In this document: positions 1-11,270 of the stretch, in pieces
Layout of the letters: each line of letters begins with the position of its first letter
How positions within the stretch are numbered: the first letter of the stretch is position 1
Assembly (NCBI GenBank): GCA_028532985.1
Contig: JANCIK010000013.1
Span: forward strand, 248,001 to 312,000
From: Stropharia rugosoannulata
Lineage: Eukaryota; Basidiomycota; Agaricomycetes; Agaricales; Strophariaceae
DNA: 64,000 nucleotides
Direction: 5' to 3'
The notes under the pieces: model-generated
Told to the model about the DNA's origin: nothing
The model's database searches: none
Seen by the model: only the letters and a program-made list of their open reading frames with translations
Translations under genes and position numbers: made by a program

Positions 1-1441
1 GATTAGCTGTAAGTATGACGCATTCCAAAGCATCTACATTATAACTGACCGCTAGACCAGTCGATGAATTTAATCAACGTCGAATGTAACTTCTCCGGAA
101 GCATCATCAATTTCTTTCCTTTCCTGGACTGGATTCCCGGACCTATGCCATGGAGAAAAAGAGCTCAAGAGTTTCTTGATTTCGATAACAGATATTACTC
201 GAAGATGATTCAAGACGCAGTGACAGGCAAGGCATCTGGAATTAACACGTACGTCCTTTCCATGCATCAGTTTTACTCGTGTTTATAAATGACTTCCAGG
301 TGGGCGGCCCAGTTTGCCAAAGAAGCTACGGCTCAAGAGGACACGACTCGGTTCATGAAAATGATATTTTCTGTCAGTATCACTGTTTAGCCGTGTAAAT
401 TTCATGCTGCTGACTATCCTTCCATTCTCGGCTGCTATACAGGCAGCGATTGAAACGGTGAGGAGCCCTCCTTCAAATTTTCAGTGTTAGTATAGCTCAC
501 TGCCAATCAAAGACGGAGAGTACTATCAAAGCTTTTATTCTGGCATGCGTAGTCTATCCGGATTGGATCTCAGAAGTACAGAAACAAATCGACGACGTGG
601 TTGGATTAGACCGCATGCCTACTTTCGCTGATCGTTCACGGCTTCCGCTCGTGGATGCCGTGATTCGTGGTGGGCACATTCCAGGCCCCATATAGATCCA
701 TAACTTTCTCATACTCTTTGTAGAAACGTTCCGCTGGCGCCCTCCTGCGCGTCTGGCCGTTCCGCACCTTCAGACCGTTGACGATGTTATAGAATACAAT
801 GGCGAACAGTACACCATTCGTGCCGGGACTATCATTTTTGGTCCTCCATGGTAAGTGACATAAATATTACTGTGTGATTGTACCGAGAACAACTTTACTA
901 TAGGGCTATAGAACACGACCCAAACGTGTACGCAGAACCAGACCGTTTCGACCATAAGCGTTGGCTAAACAGTAATGGGACTCTTATCCGCGACTATGAA
1001 ACGACCACGGTCTTTGGATACGGACGACGCTGTGAGTATTATCTCCTAAATTGTTAAGCTCACTAATTTACAAATGGTGTCGCTTCCAACAGTATGTCCG
1101 GGAAGTCCTTTTGCAGAGCGCATAATATGGATATCTGTTGCTATGCTACTGTGGACATTCGACATCAAGAAGCCAGAGGGGAATGATCCAAGAACAGGTC
1201 GCGCTTACGAGTACGATACAAGTGATGCAGCTTTCCATGACGGCGTGCGTATTAATTACTGTTATGTTATTTTTTTCTCTTCATTCTGATACATCTCCTG
1301 GTCACACAGCTCGGGACTGAACCCCTCGATTTTCCAGTTGCTTTCATACCTCGGTCAGAGAAACATGTCGAACTGGCTAGACGCGAATGGGAAGATTGCG
1401 AGAAAGATCTTAACGTCATGCTACCAGCCGCCAAGGAATGA
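1..1441 (+). CDS. Cytochrome P450, 3' part (5' end outside window)
   Basis: This is a heme-thiolate monooxygenase, cut by the left window edge. Coding blocks separated by short introns lie at about 61-248, 299-372, 442-459, 513-667, 724-850, 904-1030, 1092-1240 and 1310-1441. Signature motifs appear in order: an I-helix remnant AAIETTEST spanning an intron, the K-helix ExxR as ETFRWRPP (near 724), and the heme loop FGYGRR-VCPG, split by an intron (1031-1091) just before the cysteine-containing half. The C-terminus ends ...LPAAKE. The family resembles the fungal O-methylsterigmatocystin-oxidoreductase-like P450s; substrate unknown. I see no frameshift in the visible part. Exon borders are approximate. 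Confidence 0.85.
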
Positions 1442-2976
1442 GCGAGGTTCTATACATCTTATTCTGTAGCTTATCTTTACAATATGTATCATGGCAGAAG
1501 GGTGATGGTTTTCATGTATGTAGACTATATGTACATCACAGAGTACCGCACCAGAAGCGAGGATGAAGTCTATCAGCGGGTGAACGACAAGTGAATGACT
1601 CAAGAACAGTTCAAACCCCAAAGTTGGCTTACGGGCCTTCATTTCTGAAATATTCTTGAAACACCTTATCATAGCAGACCAATGAAGCGCTTACATATTG
1701 TTTGCTCTTGCATGAAGCTCTAGTCGAGTACGTTATGTATTTGTAGCGAATCAGGTTGGAAACAGGAACAAGGCATGACGTCAACGATGATTCGCAAGAC
1801 CGGTGCCTTTGTCCTGAACGGCTGGAACCATAAGTTTACTGCTGTCTACTGTCATTTTGAGGTAACATTGGAATGCGTGATTGTTGTAGATTATTCTACA
1901 TTTCTGAGTAAGTTGGAAGAAATTCTTTGGGTACAGGAGCAAAGTAACGGAGTAGACGCAATACGCTTAATTTCAGCGGTCCAAACATTGCACGAGCGCC
2001 GAGCACCGATGACATGTAGAGTCCTTTGTAGCACGCTGTGTCATCTTGTAACTTGATGGGCGGAGATGTTGCGAAACCAAGCGGTTTTGGATTGCATTGT
2101 CCAATATTGTCCAACAAGATGGTGGTGGAGCGTGAAAAAATTTCAAGGAGTACAATCGGGTCTAGCATCTGAAAAATCAACTCTAGGCGCGGTAGTCGAG
2201 CTGCAGCCCGAGATCGCACAGCTGCGAAGACGTCATGTCCGTGTAAGTAATGATGTAATTTATTGCATGCGAGCTGCGTCTCTTGACGCACGTCAATATC
2301 CAGCGACTATCTAGCCTACGGAAAAATGCTACGGCGCTTTTTCTCGGCGTACGGGTATACCGGCATGGTCGGTATGTAGAGACTTTCTATCAGCCGTTAC
2401 CGGTGCAACTACTTAATATGGTCCCCTAAAGTCTTATAGTCACATATTTGGGCCGCAGAGTGCGAAAGGATGCGTATTATTTTTCTGAGCCAATATGTTA
2501 TCCAAACGTGTCGAAGTTAAGCTGAAACTGTAGTGCATGTATCTATGCCGGCCTACTCATCGGAGGAGTCCCCCATTTCTCTAAATAATACTACTGATTA
2601 CTATTTCCTTCGGTCGATTTGTGGTTTCCAATCTTTGGAAGCCTTTGGTTTACATTCTGTTTCAATATTGATTGCGCCCAACATCTAAATGGATATACTC
2701 TCCGATGAATATCAGCAGTTCCGCGTTTCAGGGTGAGGAATACACACACCGGCGCCTATGGACTGCCTGCTGAATACGAAATAGTTCGCTGCTAGAACAA
2801 GTGACAGATCCCTCTGAGATTAGCTGAAAAGGGAAACACACTGTCCAACTTCTGTTATAAAAGGGCTCGCAAATTCGCAATGAAAATCCATCGTCAGCTG
2901 TGCTGTACATCACAACCACAAGTTCAAGTGCCGGTCACTAAACTCTCAACAATCTCCCACCTTTCATCTTTTTGTC
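1442..2976. other. Intergenic, no gene seen
   Basis: Short open frames occur on both strands (the longest is 131 codons on the minus strand near 1900-2290), but none shows a recognisable motif or convincing splice structure. The last part should contain the promoter of the secreted-protein gene that starts at 2977. Confidence 0.4.
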
Positions 2977-3706
2977 ATGCGTTTCTTTGTCGCCCTCGCC
3001 ACTGCGTCTATTCTCTGCCAGCTTGGCGCTGCTATCCCGATACCAGAACGCAATGCCAAGTGAGCGCTCTAAAAATTCTCGTAGGACATATACTGACACT
3101 TTTCTCTAGCAATCTTGTGTCTCGGGAAGAGCTACTGGATCTCTATGTTCGCTACTTCGACGACTTGGTAGCGCTCGAAGCTCGAACAAACAAAGATCAT
3201 AAAGACCATCACAAACCCGAGCCTGAAGTTCCGGTAGATATTAGGAAAGGTGATAGCAAACACGATGCGGGCAGAACTTTCGACAGGCTGGGTCTCCAGG
3301 GTAAAAAGAGAGAGGAAGTTGAGAAATTTCACAAGAATGTTGTTAAGGAAACTATGCCTGCTGGCACAGCTCACGCAGAGGTCGTGTAAGTCTCATACTC
3401 TTTCACTATGCGTCCGAGTTTATTAATATTCTTTTTAGTAACGCGGCCCATGCGAAAGGCTCCGTCGATCCCAAGATCCATGTCACGGGTCAACACAAGG
3501 ACGAGCACGGTAACATTATCCAGAATCCTCGTCACGGGAACAAACATGCCTTGGATGACAAGAAGCACCACTATATTGGAAATCCTGACGATCACGAAAC
3601 CGTCCAAGATTACAATAAGCAGGCGCACGACAAACTTCCGGAGCCATACAAAAAGGCTGTTGCAAAGAAGAACGATGAGAAGAAGTCTAATCCGGACATG
3701 TTTTAG
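2977..3706 (+). CDS. Small secreted protein, copy A (unrecognised family)
   Basis: I do not recognise the family. Exons 2977-3059, 3110-3385 and 3439-3706 join in phase to give 208 residues. The start was chosen because it opens a classic secretory signal (MRFFVALATASILCQLGAA), and the same exon layout occurs in copy B. The mature part is hydrophilic and rich in Lys, His and Asp, with a DPKIHV block, a YIGNPDD block and a DYNKQAHDKLPEPYKKAV block. No cysteines are seen after the signal peptide. The gene faces copy B (5001-5814, minus strand) tail to tail, so the pair arose by inverted duplication. An effector-like or cell-wall role is possible but is only inference. Confidence 0.8.
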
Positions 3707-5000
3707 TTAGCTTTGTTTGTGCCAAAATATATCATGCCTCTCGTACTCCGGCTTTAATTCCTGAAACTCCCATGCCTGATTTAATGCAGATGCGAATTAG
3801 TTTTTTATGTTTTTATGGCCTTCAGAACAGTCGTCTCCAGTAGTACGGTGTATGAAGACAGATTAATTAAAGGTCCAGATTACTGTTCTGGCGTGAGATA
3901 CAAGAACTCACTCAGCAGGCAAACGTCAGTGACGGTAACATGAAATTCGAATCTTGCATGTTATCACTGGGTATGAAGTTCATCATAATGTCGCTATATA
4001 TACCACCTTCTTAAAGCGGAAGTGGACACACAACTGCATCGATCAGACGGGTTCTACCAGACACCGTTTTAATATAATTTGTATCAACAATTCAGACCCA
4101 CCTAACTTGGATATAGACTTTGAACAAGGACAGGTGTTCTTCTACTTGACGAATTAGAACTTTCGATTTATGTTAATGACCGTTGGACGTGGACCAAGGT
4201 TACGTTACCGCCGGCCATCAGTGATTCAACGCTGCCGCAGATCCGTGAGGATCTCGGCACTTAGTCTATTCTCATCGACATCTATCGCTTTATCGCTGAA
4301 TGGGAGACTGAGGGACAAACAAAGCCAAGGTCAAATAGGGTCAAATTCGCAAAACGAGGCCAAAAACCATGCAAAAATCATATGTTTATCCGTTTGATTT
4401 CTTGAAAAAGAAGTGGCGCTTTACATGCATTTCTTCCGCTTTTCGTCCTTGTTGGAGGGCCGGAGATAGCTCCAACCGCTCCGATTGTCTGATGAGCAAG
4501 TACACTGGCGAATTAGGATGGCTCAGTGGGCTAACTTGAGATGCACCCGCAGGGTACAGCTGCTATCCTTTAGAGCGTAGTCGTACTTCCAAAAGTCTTG
4601 GTGTACTCAGTACGTCAAGTATGCGTGGTAGTGCCATGCACGGGCGCAACTCCTCAAACACTGTTTACTTAAACCTATGGACGGCTACTAGTTCATCGTA
4701 TGCGTGGTTTAGATAAGCTTGTCGGTACTTAAACTCAGACATACTTGAGAAGTATGGAACTCTTTGGGCACTCTGCTCACTATGTTCGACAGATAATTGA
4801 TAATCGCTGGAAGAACTTATGGTTCAGAATTAATTCCGGTGTTGAAACTCACGACGCGGCTCAAAACCGATTCCAATTCATGGTCAATTTCCCATGATTC
4901 TGGAGGAAACGATGCAAGCGAGCTTTATTAACTGCTCCCCAAATCCTATGTCTTAATTTCTAATATTTTAAGTACATACATTTTTGGCAGTAATACACAA
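3707..5000. other. Spacer between the two convergent secreted-protein genes
   Basis: About 1.3 kb with no supported gene. A fragment near 4150-4400 gives protein-like text but has an in-frame stop and no partner exons. This is the junction of the inverted duplication. Confidence 0.4.
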
Positions 5001-5814
5001 CTAGAATAGATGATGCTGTGTGGATTTATTTAGTATCTTTTTCTTTTCTTCCTCACTTTTATCTTGTAGAGCTTTATTGATTACGGCCTTTTTGAATGGA
5101 TGCGGAAGTTGTTCAAGTGCATGCTTATTGTAATCATCATGATTGCTAAAATCGTGGGGATTTCCAAGATAAATGTGGGCAACATCGTCGTGCTTCTTCG
5201 GATCACCAAATCGAGGGACTTGAACAATATTTCCACTCTTGTCCTTGTACTGCACTGAGACATGAATTTTGGGGTCCCTCGATCCTTTTGAGTGCGCCAG
5301 ATTACTGACAAATATTGAGTGCAAAGCTTCGCATAATCTGACCAACTGGCACTCACACGATCTCAGCGGAATGGGCATTAGGAGGCATATGAGCCAGCGC
5401 AATTTTCTTGTGAAACTCTTCAGTTTCTTTCCTCTTATCAGCATGCAGATTTAAATTGTCCAGGGCGTTGCTTGCATCGTGCAGACCACCCTTGCGGAAT
5501 GTCACCGCTGGCGGCGGCGGTTTGGGCTTGCTTGTTTGTTTGAAGTTTTTTCCGTGGTTTCCTCGTGCTTCAAGCAGTACTTCCGAGTTGCCTAGGTTTC
5601 GGGAATTTTGGTCGAAAGCCTCTCGTAGAGGAGTATGCGCAATTTTGATTCTGGGAGAGAGGTGATCACATCAGTATTGATATCCCATGGTAAGTCACTA
5701 CTCCAAATTCAATGAGATGCCCTACCCAGCATTATTACGTTCCCTGACCAAAGGAATGGCAGATCCAAGCTGCCAGAGAACAGACACAAAAGCGACTATA
5801 GCATATAAACGCAT
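5001..5814 (-). CDS. Small secreted protein, copy B (paralogue of 2977-3706)
   Basis: Exons 5814-5726, 5650-5357 and 5304-5001 on the minus strand give 228 residues. It starts with a signal peptide (MRLYAIVAFVSVLWQLGSA) matching copy A residue for residue in length. The conserved C-terminal blocks are DPKIHV, YLGNPHD and DYNKHALEQLPHPFKKAV. The middle differs: copy B has a Pro-rich stretch (KPKPPPPAV) where copy A has a His/Glu stretch, and its C-tail is longer and Glu/Lys-rich. Intron positions and phases equal those of copy A. The first donor (GTAGGG) is weak, so the exon 1 end is the least certain point. Function unknown; secretion is predicted from the signal peptide. Confidence 0.75.
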
Positions 5815-6583
5815 TTTTAGAAGACTCGAGGTCAAATTGAGGTAAGCGAGTTTTCTCTCCAGTGACCAGCACTAGAATAAGTTAAGGCGCAGCGCAGCTG
5901 ACAGAGGGGTTGTTAGCTTTCATCTGTCAGTTCGTGCCTTTAAAGGTCCTGCTGGACACAAGTGATCCGAAATATCCAAGGTATAGCCTTTGAGCTAATC
6001 TTCGCTGTGTATTAACGGACACCAGTCGAGGGCGCTCCGAAAGATAAAATCAGTTACTTTTGAATCACATCTCTGATCAATCAACTTGAAATCGGATATG
6101 CTTCCATTGTGCTCAATGAATAGACCGGTATACAAGTAGGAACCAAGCACGTCAACATGTGTGTAATACAGAAGATACCCATTAGTATGCTTCCCATTAG
6201 TATGCTTCATACCGGCTACTGGGCGTACTTGAATGACCAATGAGTGCGGTTGTTGCTACCAGGTACTTTCTTAGCCCATGATGTAAATGATATCACTCGC
6301 AGACAGCGAGAATAAGAGAATTGAAACCAACAAAAGGAATGCCGCTCGTCATCAGATTTGATTGAAATGAATAGCCCATATCTATATTCAAGCACCCAGA
6401 AGACGGCGACGACATGAACTAAACATATACATAGTTGCAAGTAAACTCAGCTCGAATGAATGATTGGAGACGAATGGCATAGCCTGGTATTATAAGTTAA
6501 TTCGTTATGTTTGAATAGATAATGAAACATGATCTCAGCTTGTATTAGAGAGGAGCAAGTAGGGAGGACGCACTTATTCATGA
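5815..6583. other. Intergenic, no gene seen
   Basis: Upstream of secreted protein copy B and downstream of TYR1. Short random open frames only. Confidence 0.4.
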
Positions 6584-8362
6584 TCATGAGATGGTCTTTA
6601 CTTTCTGTTCTTCCTCTCTCATCACTTCGCTTTCCATGACCGCCTTAATCATCTCCGCTCCAAGCTTACCTACCTCTTCAAATCGACCTTCGAAAAACTT
6701 TGACGTCTCCTCGAACCGCATGCGGTACACCCCAAAGCTACCAAAGTTCACACACTGGCTCCAACCCCGGGCGGCACACACGAACTCAAGGTCGTCTGCC
6801 CTGTGCCATACGTCATACAAAGCTGAATGAATTGATGCTGACAGCAATGCGGGCGTGAGGAACAGGTGCTCCGCGACTCCGAGGAAAAGCCGGAACAGAG
6901 GCGTCGCCGCAAGTGACAGGTGCGTGTACGGGTTGATTGCCAGATGCGCCCAGCAGTCCACCATCGCGAGCAGGGAGAGGTGCGAATTCGGCCGGTACTT
7001 CGGGGGTGGATGAATCATGGGTCCACCATCTGTTGGCAGACAACATCCCGCAGACGGCGCACAGCCGGCCGAGGGTGGTGTGTGCGTTCCCGAAGAAGCC
7101 TTGCCCAGGCTGAAACGGTCAAGTACGTCCTCCGAGAGCAAGATTGGCCGGCGCTTGCGCTCGGGGCTGTTCTCGTCCCCAAATACGATATTCCTACCCC
7201 ACTCGACGCGTTCGCGAAATCGTTTGCGCTCAACCTCGCCGCCGTTACCGCCCTCGAGCATGAGCTTGAATAGTTCAGTTGCGCTCGCGGCGTAGCGGTC
7301 AATTTGCGTCTTCGCAGCGGGGTTGAGAATTGCGAGTCCGGCGTAGACGTGCCATGCATTTGAATAGATGCGCAGCGTGAGATTAACTTTGGCGGTTTCT
7401 ATTCCTCCGACATAAAGTCCCTGCTCCCATGGGTAGGACTGTGCAGAGAACCATGCTGTCCCCATACTTCAGAAGCTTAGTCACGCTCATGGGATGGGAA
7501 TGCCCCCTACCTTAAAAAGGCGGCGTGGGTCACGGCTTGCGTGTTCGCAGTAACCAGGTCATGATCTTCGTATGAAAGATAAACATGTCGAGACCCAAGA
7601 GGTCGCAGAATGTTCTCGACGAGTGTAAGTGCGTCTTCAGAGCCTCTGTGACGAATTAAAACCTAAAAATTTGTAAAATAAAAAGAAATGTGAAGAAAGA
7701 GGTACACTCACGAGTGGCTGACCGACAGGATTTACAGTCGGCCCATGTAACGAGTGACAAGATATGATGTGGACGTCTTCCGGAAGGTATTTCTCAAAGG
7801 CTGCTCGCTCAGGAGCCTTGACAGATGTCTGTCCAGCCACAATAGCATGCATTTTCGTTGCTTCGCACAAGTCATTTTCATTATCTCCTCCGGTAACGGA
7901 AAGGACTTACATGGTCCAAATTCTGCGACGACCTTGTCCACAAACTCAGCCTCGACTGAGTAGACTATGAAATCAGAGGACCTAGATACGGCGTGGCCAT
8001 CCCTCATAACCCGAATCGTAGGCCTATCTACTAAGTTTTAGCGAACGTAAGATAAGGTGCAAATATAAACACACCCGTATATTCCTGCACCAGCTTGTCG
8101 AAACGTTCCGGCAGATCGCAGACGTTGATCCTGTGTAGCATTTAGCTACACCCTTGAGATCACCGTCGAGAACGCACTTTTTCCACCCAGCGCGGCAGAG
8201 AGCGTTTGCGTACATCCTGCCCATCGCCCCCATGCCAATGAGCCCTATCGTTGGTTGTTCGTCCAAGGGCGAAGAAGGTGTCGCATGTGGGCTGACATTG
8301 ATCGGGATAGCCTCGTATGCCTTGTTCAAAGGGCTGATAGACGACTTGAGTTGCTGTGACAT
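6584..8362 (-). CDS. TYR1: Prephenate dehydrogenase (NADP+), tyrosine biosynthesis
   Basis: It oxidatively decarboxylates prephenate to 4-hydroxyphenylpyruvate in tyrosine synthesis. Six exons on the minus strand (8362-8178, 8130-8075, 8030-7911, 7860-7712, 7662-7511, 7466-6584) join in phase to 514 residues. The Rossmann motif IGLIGMGAMG lies near residues 39-48. Family landmarks follow: VCDLPERF, MRDGHAVSRSSDF, GPSTKM, GQTSVKAPE, ISCHSLHGP and the C-terminal helical part starting SMGTAWFSAQSYPWEQG. The protein is longer than yeast Tyr1 (about 450 residues) because of a Ser/Pro/Gly-rich insert (SSGTHTPPSAGCAPSAGC) in the C-terminal domain. The start at 8362 precedes MSQQLK; an in-frame ATG at 8407 is the alternative. 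The exon 4 acceptor (AAG) is supported by the conserved GPSTK junction. Confidence 0.92.
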
Positions 8363-8968
8363 TGCTAACGCCTTGAGTGTAAGAACGAGGAAGGATGTAA
8401 GAAGCAAGCCTCAAGCGGGGTCCGGTGACTCGCCTAAATTATTTCGTCAGTATTTCCGACGGTAGCTATTGGGACCAGGCACGCGCGCAAGCGACTTGTA
8501 ATTTTCCCACGGTTTCCTACGGCCCGAAGAAATGATGCCGTTACATTGTCCCTCGGCGGCGCGGCATAGTGCGATGCAAATAACTTGCCAGAAGGCTCAC
8601 ATCAAGCTGTCTTTCATTTATTTATCTACGCCGATATGCCGAGTGCTGCTCAGGTTCTTTTCCACCCTAGTAGAGTGGTAGTAAACGCTGCATGCTCTTC
8701 CCGGAGCTCAGTGCAAAGCGTTATAAGTGAAGATAAGAGAATGTTCTACTTCATGACCGTATCCGAGTTAATCACCGCTACCTATGTAACCCCTTTCTTG
8801 TCCTACTTTCAACATACTTCCAGAGCTCTAATCGTCGATCTGCCGACATAATATACTTGAACTCAAGCCGCATTTTCGAAAGTCCATGCCAATTATCATA
8901 TTTACAAAACAGAAAGTTAGCGTAGTCGCAGAGTTATATTGCTTCAAATAATCTTGATTTCAATGTCC
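8363..8968. other. Intergenic between TYR1 and the oxidoreductase remnant
   Basis: Holds the presumed TYR1 promoter (just above 8362) and the 3' end of the Gfo/Idh/MocA remnant. No other gene seen. Confidence 0.4.
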
Positions 8969-10312
8969 TTAATCGCCCACCATTTCTGAGAGGCTCAGGA
9001 GTTGGCCGTTACTTTTTAATGCCGCTTCTATGAACGCAACATCGTATAGGGTACCAACGGGATCACCAATTTTAAACCCATCATCATTTCCCGAAATGGC
9101 TTTGAAGAAGCTCTCCTGTTCTACAACAATGCCATTCGAATCAATCTCGACTATTTCTTCTTTTTCCTCTTCAGGCTTGCCGTCCACTTTTATGACTGTT
9201 TTTATGAGAATGCGAATTGTAGACGTTGTCGAGCCCGGCTTGTCGACAATGTTAACGGATATCCATCCATTGGTGCCTGTTGTCACAAAGTTATCTGCAA
9301 CCGGCTGGGACTGAGTGGGAGATGCGAAGGTAATCCCTACTGTTCCAGTGAAATAGTTTCCGGCTTTTACAATCACATGGATAGTGTCGTGTGGTATGAG
9401 GTAGTCCTTGTGAAGAGAAGCAAAGCCGGACAGGTGCGTAAACGCATAGGGAAGGATTAAACGCAGAGAAGCGATGGTGTGCTATATTGAAAGTAATGAT
9501 TAAAGTCAATTGTGATGTGCCTGGGGAAGATTGACTCACCACACCGCCGTTTAACTAACATTTGAGTCTGGTTCAGTATATGTATAAATATATGTATATG
9601 AAAGAATCTCACGAGAAAGCCGCCCTGATATTGCGGAGTATTAGCATAGTAATTAAAGATGAAGAAAAATGACTGGGAAGCTTACGTCGGGGATTGTTCT
9701 CCAGGGTGTTTTGTACCACATGGATTCCTCGTCAATATAGTTAACGACCACAGTTTTGAAGAACATAACATCCTGCCAGACCGAATGAGCTCGCCTGCGT
9801 ATTGGTATCCGGGTTCCGCCTCGTCATTCTCCGCGACCCTCCATATGAGGCCTTTTGGTTGATACTTTTCTTTATATGTGTCGATTATGGCAAGACCTTG
9901 CGCGACGTCCGGCGCGACAGGTTTTTCGCTTAACTTACATGTTTACCAGCAGCAAGGGCTTTCAGTATGATGGAGGGCTGCAGTGTTACTGGAAGAGCAA
10001 CAATCACGGCAGATATATCCTGTCTGGCGAAGAGTGAATCCAAATTGGCTGTTTCACTTTCGTCAGAGTACACGGCAGGAGGTTCGCTTTTAAGAGCATC
10101 CGAAGCCGCATTCGCCAAGTTATGAGCGCTTTTAGAGGAGCGTGAATACACTGCCTTGAGCTGAGGAGCCTTTCCCGCCAGTGCCGTGTTAATATATGCG
10201 TATCAGGTGAACTTCGTCCGACAATTATGCATGCTGTTATTGCTGTCATTTACTGACCGTCTTTGGCAAATAGGCCCGCACCCAAAAACGCTATTCCAGG
10301 AGAGGTGTTCAT
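8969..10312 (-). pseudogene. Gfo/Idh/MocA-type NAD(P)-dependent oxidoreductase, decayed
   Basis: The gene reads from 10312 down to a stop at 8969. Exon 1 (10312-10258) encodes the Rossmann start IAFLGAGLFAKD. Further down come AVYSRSSKSAHNLA, VIVALPVTLQPSIILKALAAGKHV, LSEKPVAPDVAQGLA, the block FFKTVVVNYIDEES-MWYKTPWR, GGFLLNGGVHTIA (built from two tiny exons) and an intact C-terminal domain. Three places break the frame: about 19 extra bases near 10186-10204, two extra bases near 9938 within the KHV-LSEKP junction, and a frame change near 9775 after ELIRSG. Each leads to a stop if read straight through. The 3' half still splices cleanly. Either a recent pseudogene or assembly errors; the three independent lesions favour decay. 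Confidence 0.65.
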
Positions 10313-11270
10313 TATACAAGACGGCGTGGGGACAAGAAAATTTCAAGGAAACTGCAAATTTACAGATAAAGTCAAGATGGAGTCACTTGTCAAGCTTCGA
10401 GACTAGAAATAGATGGCTGAAGGTAAAGTCCCATCATGTGTAGGTACTTGTAATTGCTGGTCACAGGACGGATTGAGGACCCAGTAAAGTCAAGTAAAGT
10501 GCACGTCGATCCCAGTTAGCCTCAAGTGAGCCTGCTAAACAAAGAAGAATAGAAGAGCCATGCTTCTTGTGTCTCGTCATTGCCGACTAGCGGTCGCTGT
10601 CAAGTTCCAACCTGGAAGTGTGCTCAGCCGAAACCAGGAGGAAGACATGAACCAAACGAACATGGAGTGAATGGCCTTTAGTTTAATTCCTTTCCCAGCA
10701 GAAGAGATTAAAAAGGGAGTATCTAAGAGACGTGATTATTGAATTTTTAAGCTTTGCTTTACCTTGAACGTTTAGGCATGTAGAAAGTCTCCGAGTCGTA
10801 AGGCCTGCAGCAGACCATTAGCGAGTCCGACCACCAGCCAATGAGGCTATTTATATATAGCACTTATAGCATCTTTTTCTTAAAAGGCGTTGTATAGTAA
10901 ACAGTTGAAATGACGGTTGAAGCGGGTAATAAGAAAAAGCAAACAGTGCTGTGTTGGAAAAGTGGAAGCAAGTGGCTCGTCGGACTCAACGTATTCATTA
11001 AAGTCAAAAACATGTGACAAGTGACAACCGCGTGGTCCTCATTGCCGCCGCCGGGTCCCAGTCCATCCTGTCCCCATCCTCCCCCCAGCCCATTTTCACA
11101 CCGCCATCACCGCCGTGTCCGCACAACTTCCGCTTGACTTCTACTACAGATTGAATTTAGTCTGTCATCTGTTTATTTGGCCTGCAGTGCGGGAGACTAC
11201 TTGACTGCAGCCATCCTTGTTTGTCCTCTTCGAAACTCCTGAAACATTATTCGTGCCCAACTCTGCAGCA
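10313..11270. other. Intergenic, promoter region of PEX3
   Basis: No gene supported. Contains short direct repeats around AGTAAAGTCAAGTAAAGT (near 10480-10500) and an AT-rich stretch near 10850-10870. Confidence 0.4.

Noticed and set aside
1896..2291. 131-codon minus-strand frame
   Set aside because: No motif, no splice partner, and overlaps an equally long frame on the other strand; likely chance.
4150..4400. Protein-like text between the secreted-protein genes
   Set aside because: In-frame stop and no supporting exons; cannot be assigned.
4510..4570. GGCTCAGTGGGCTAAC resembling a tRNA D-arm
   Set aside because: No matching T-arm (GGTTCGAATCC) or acceptor stem found.
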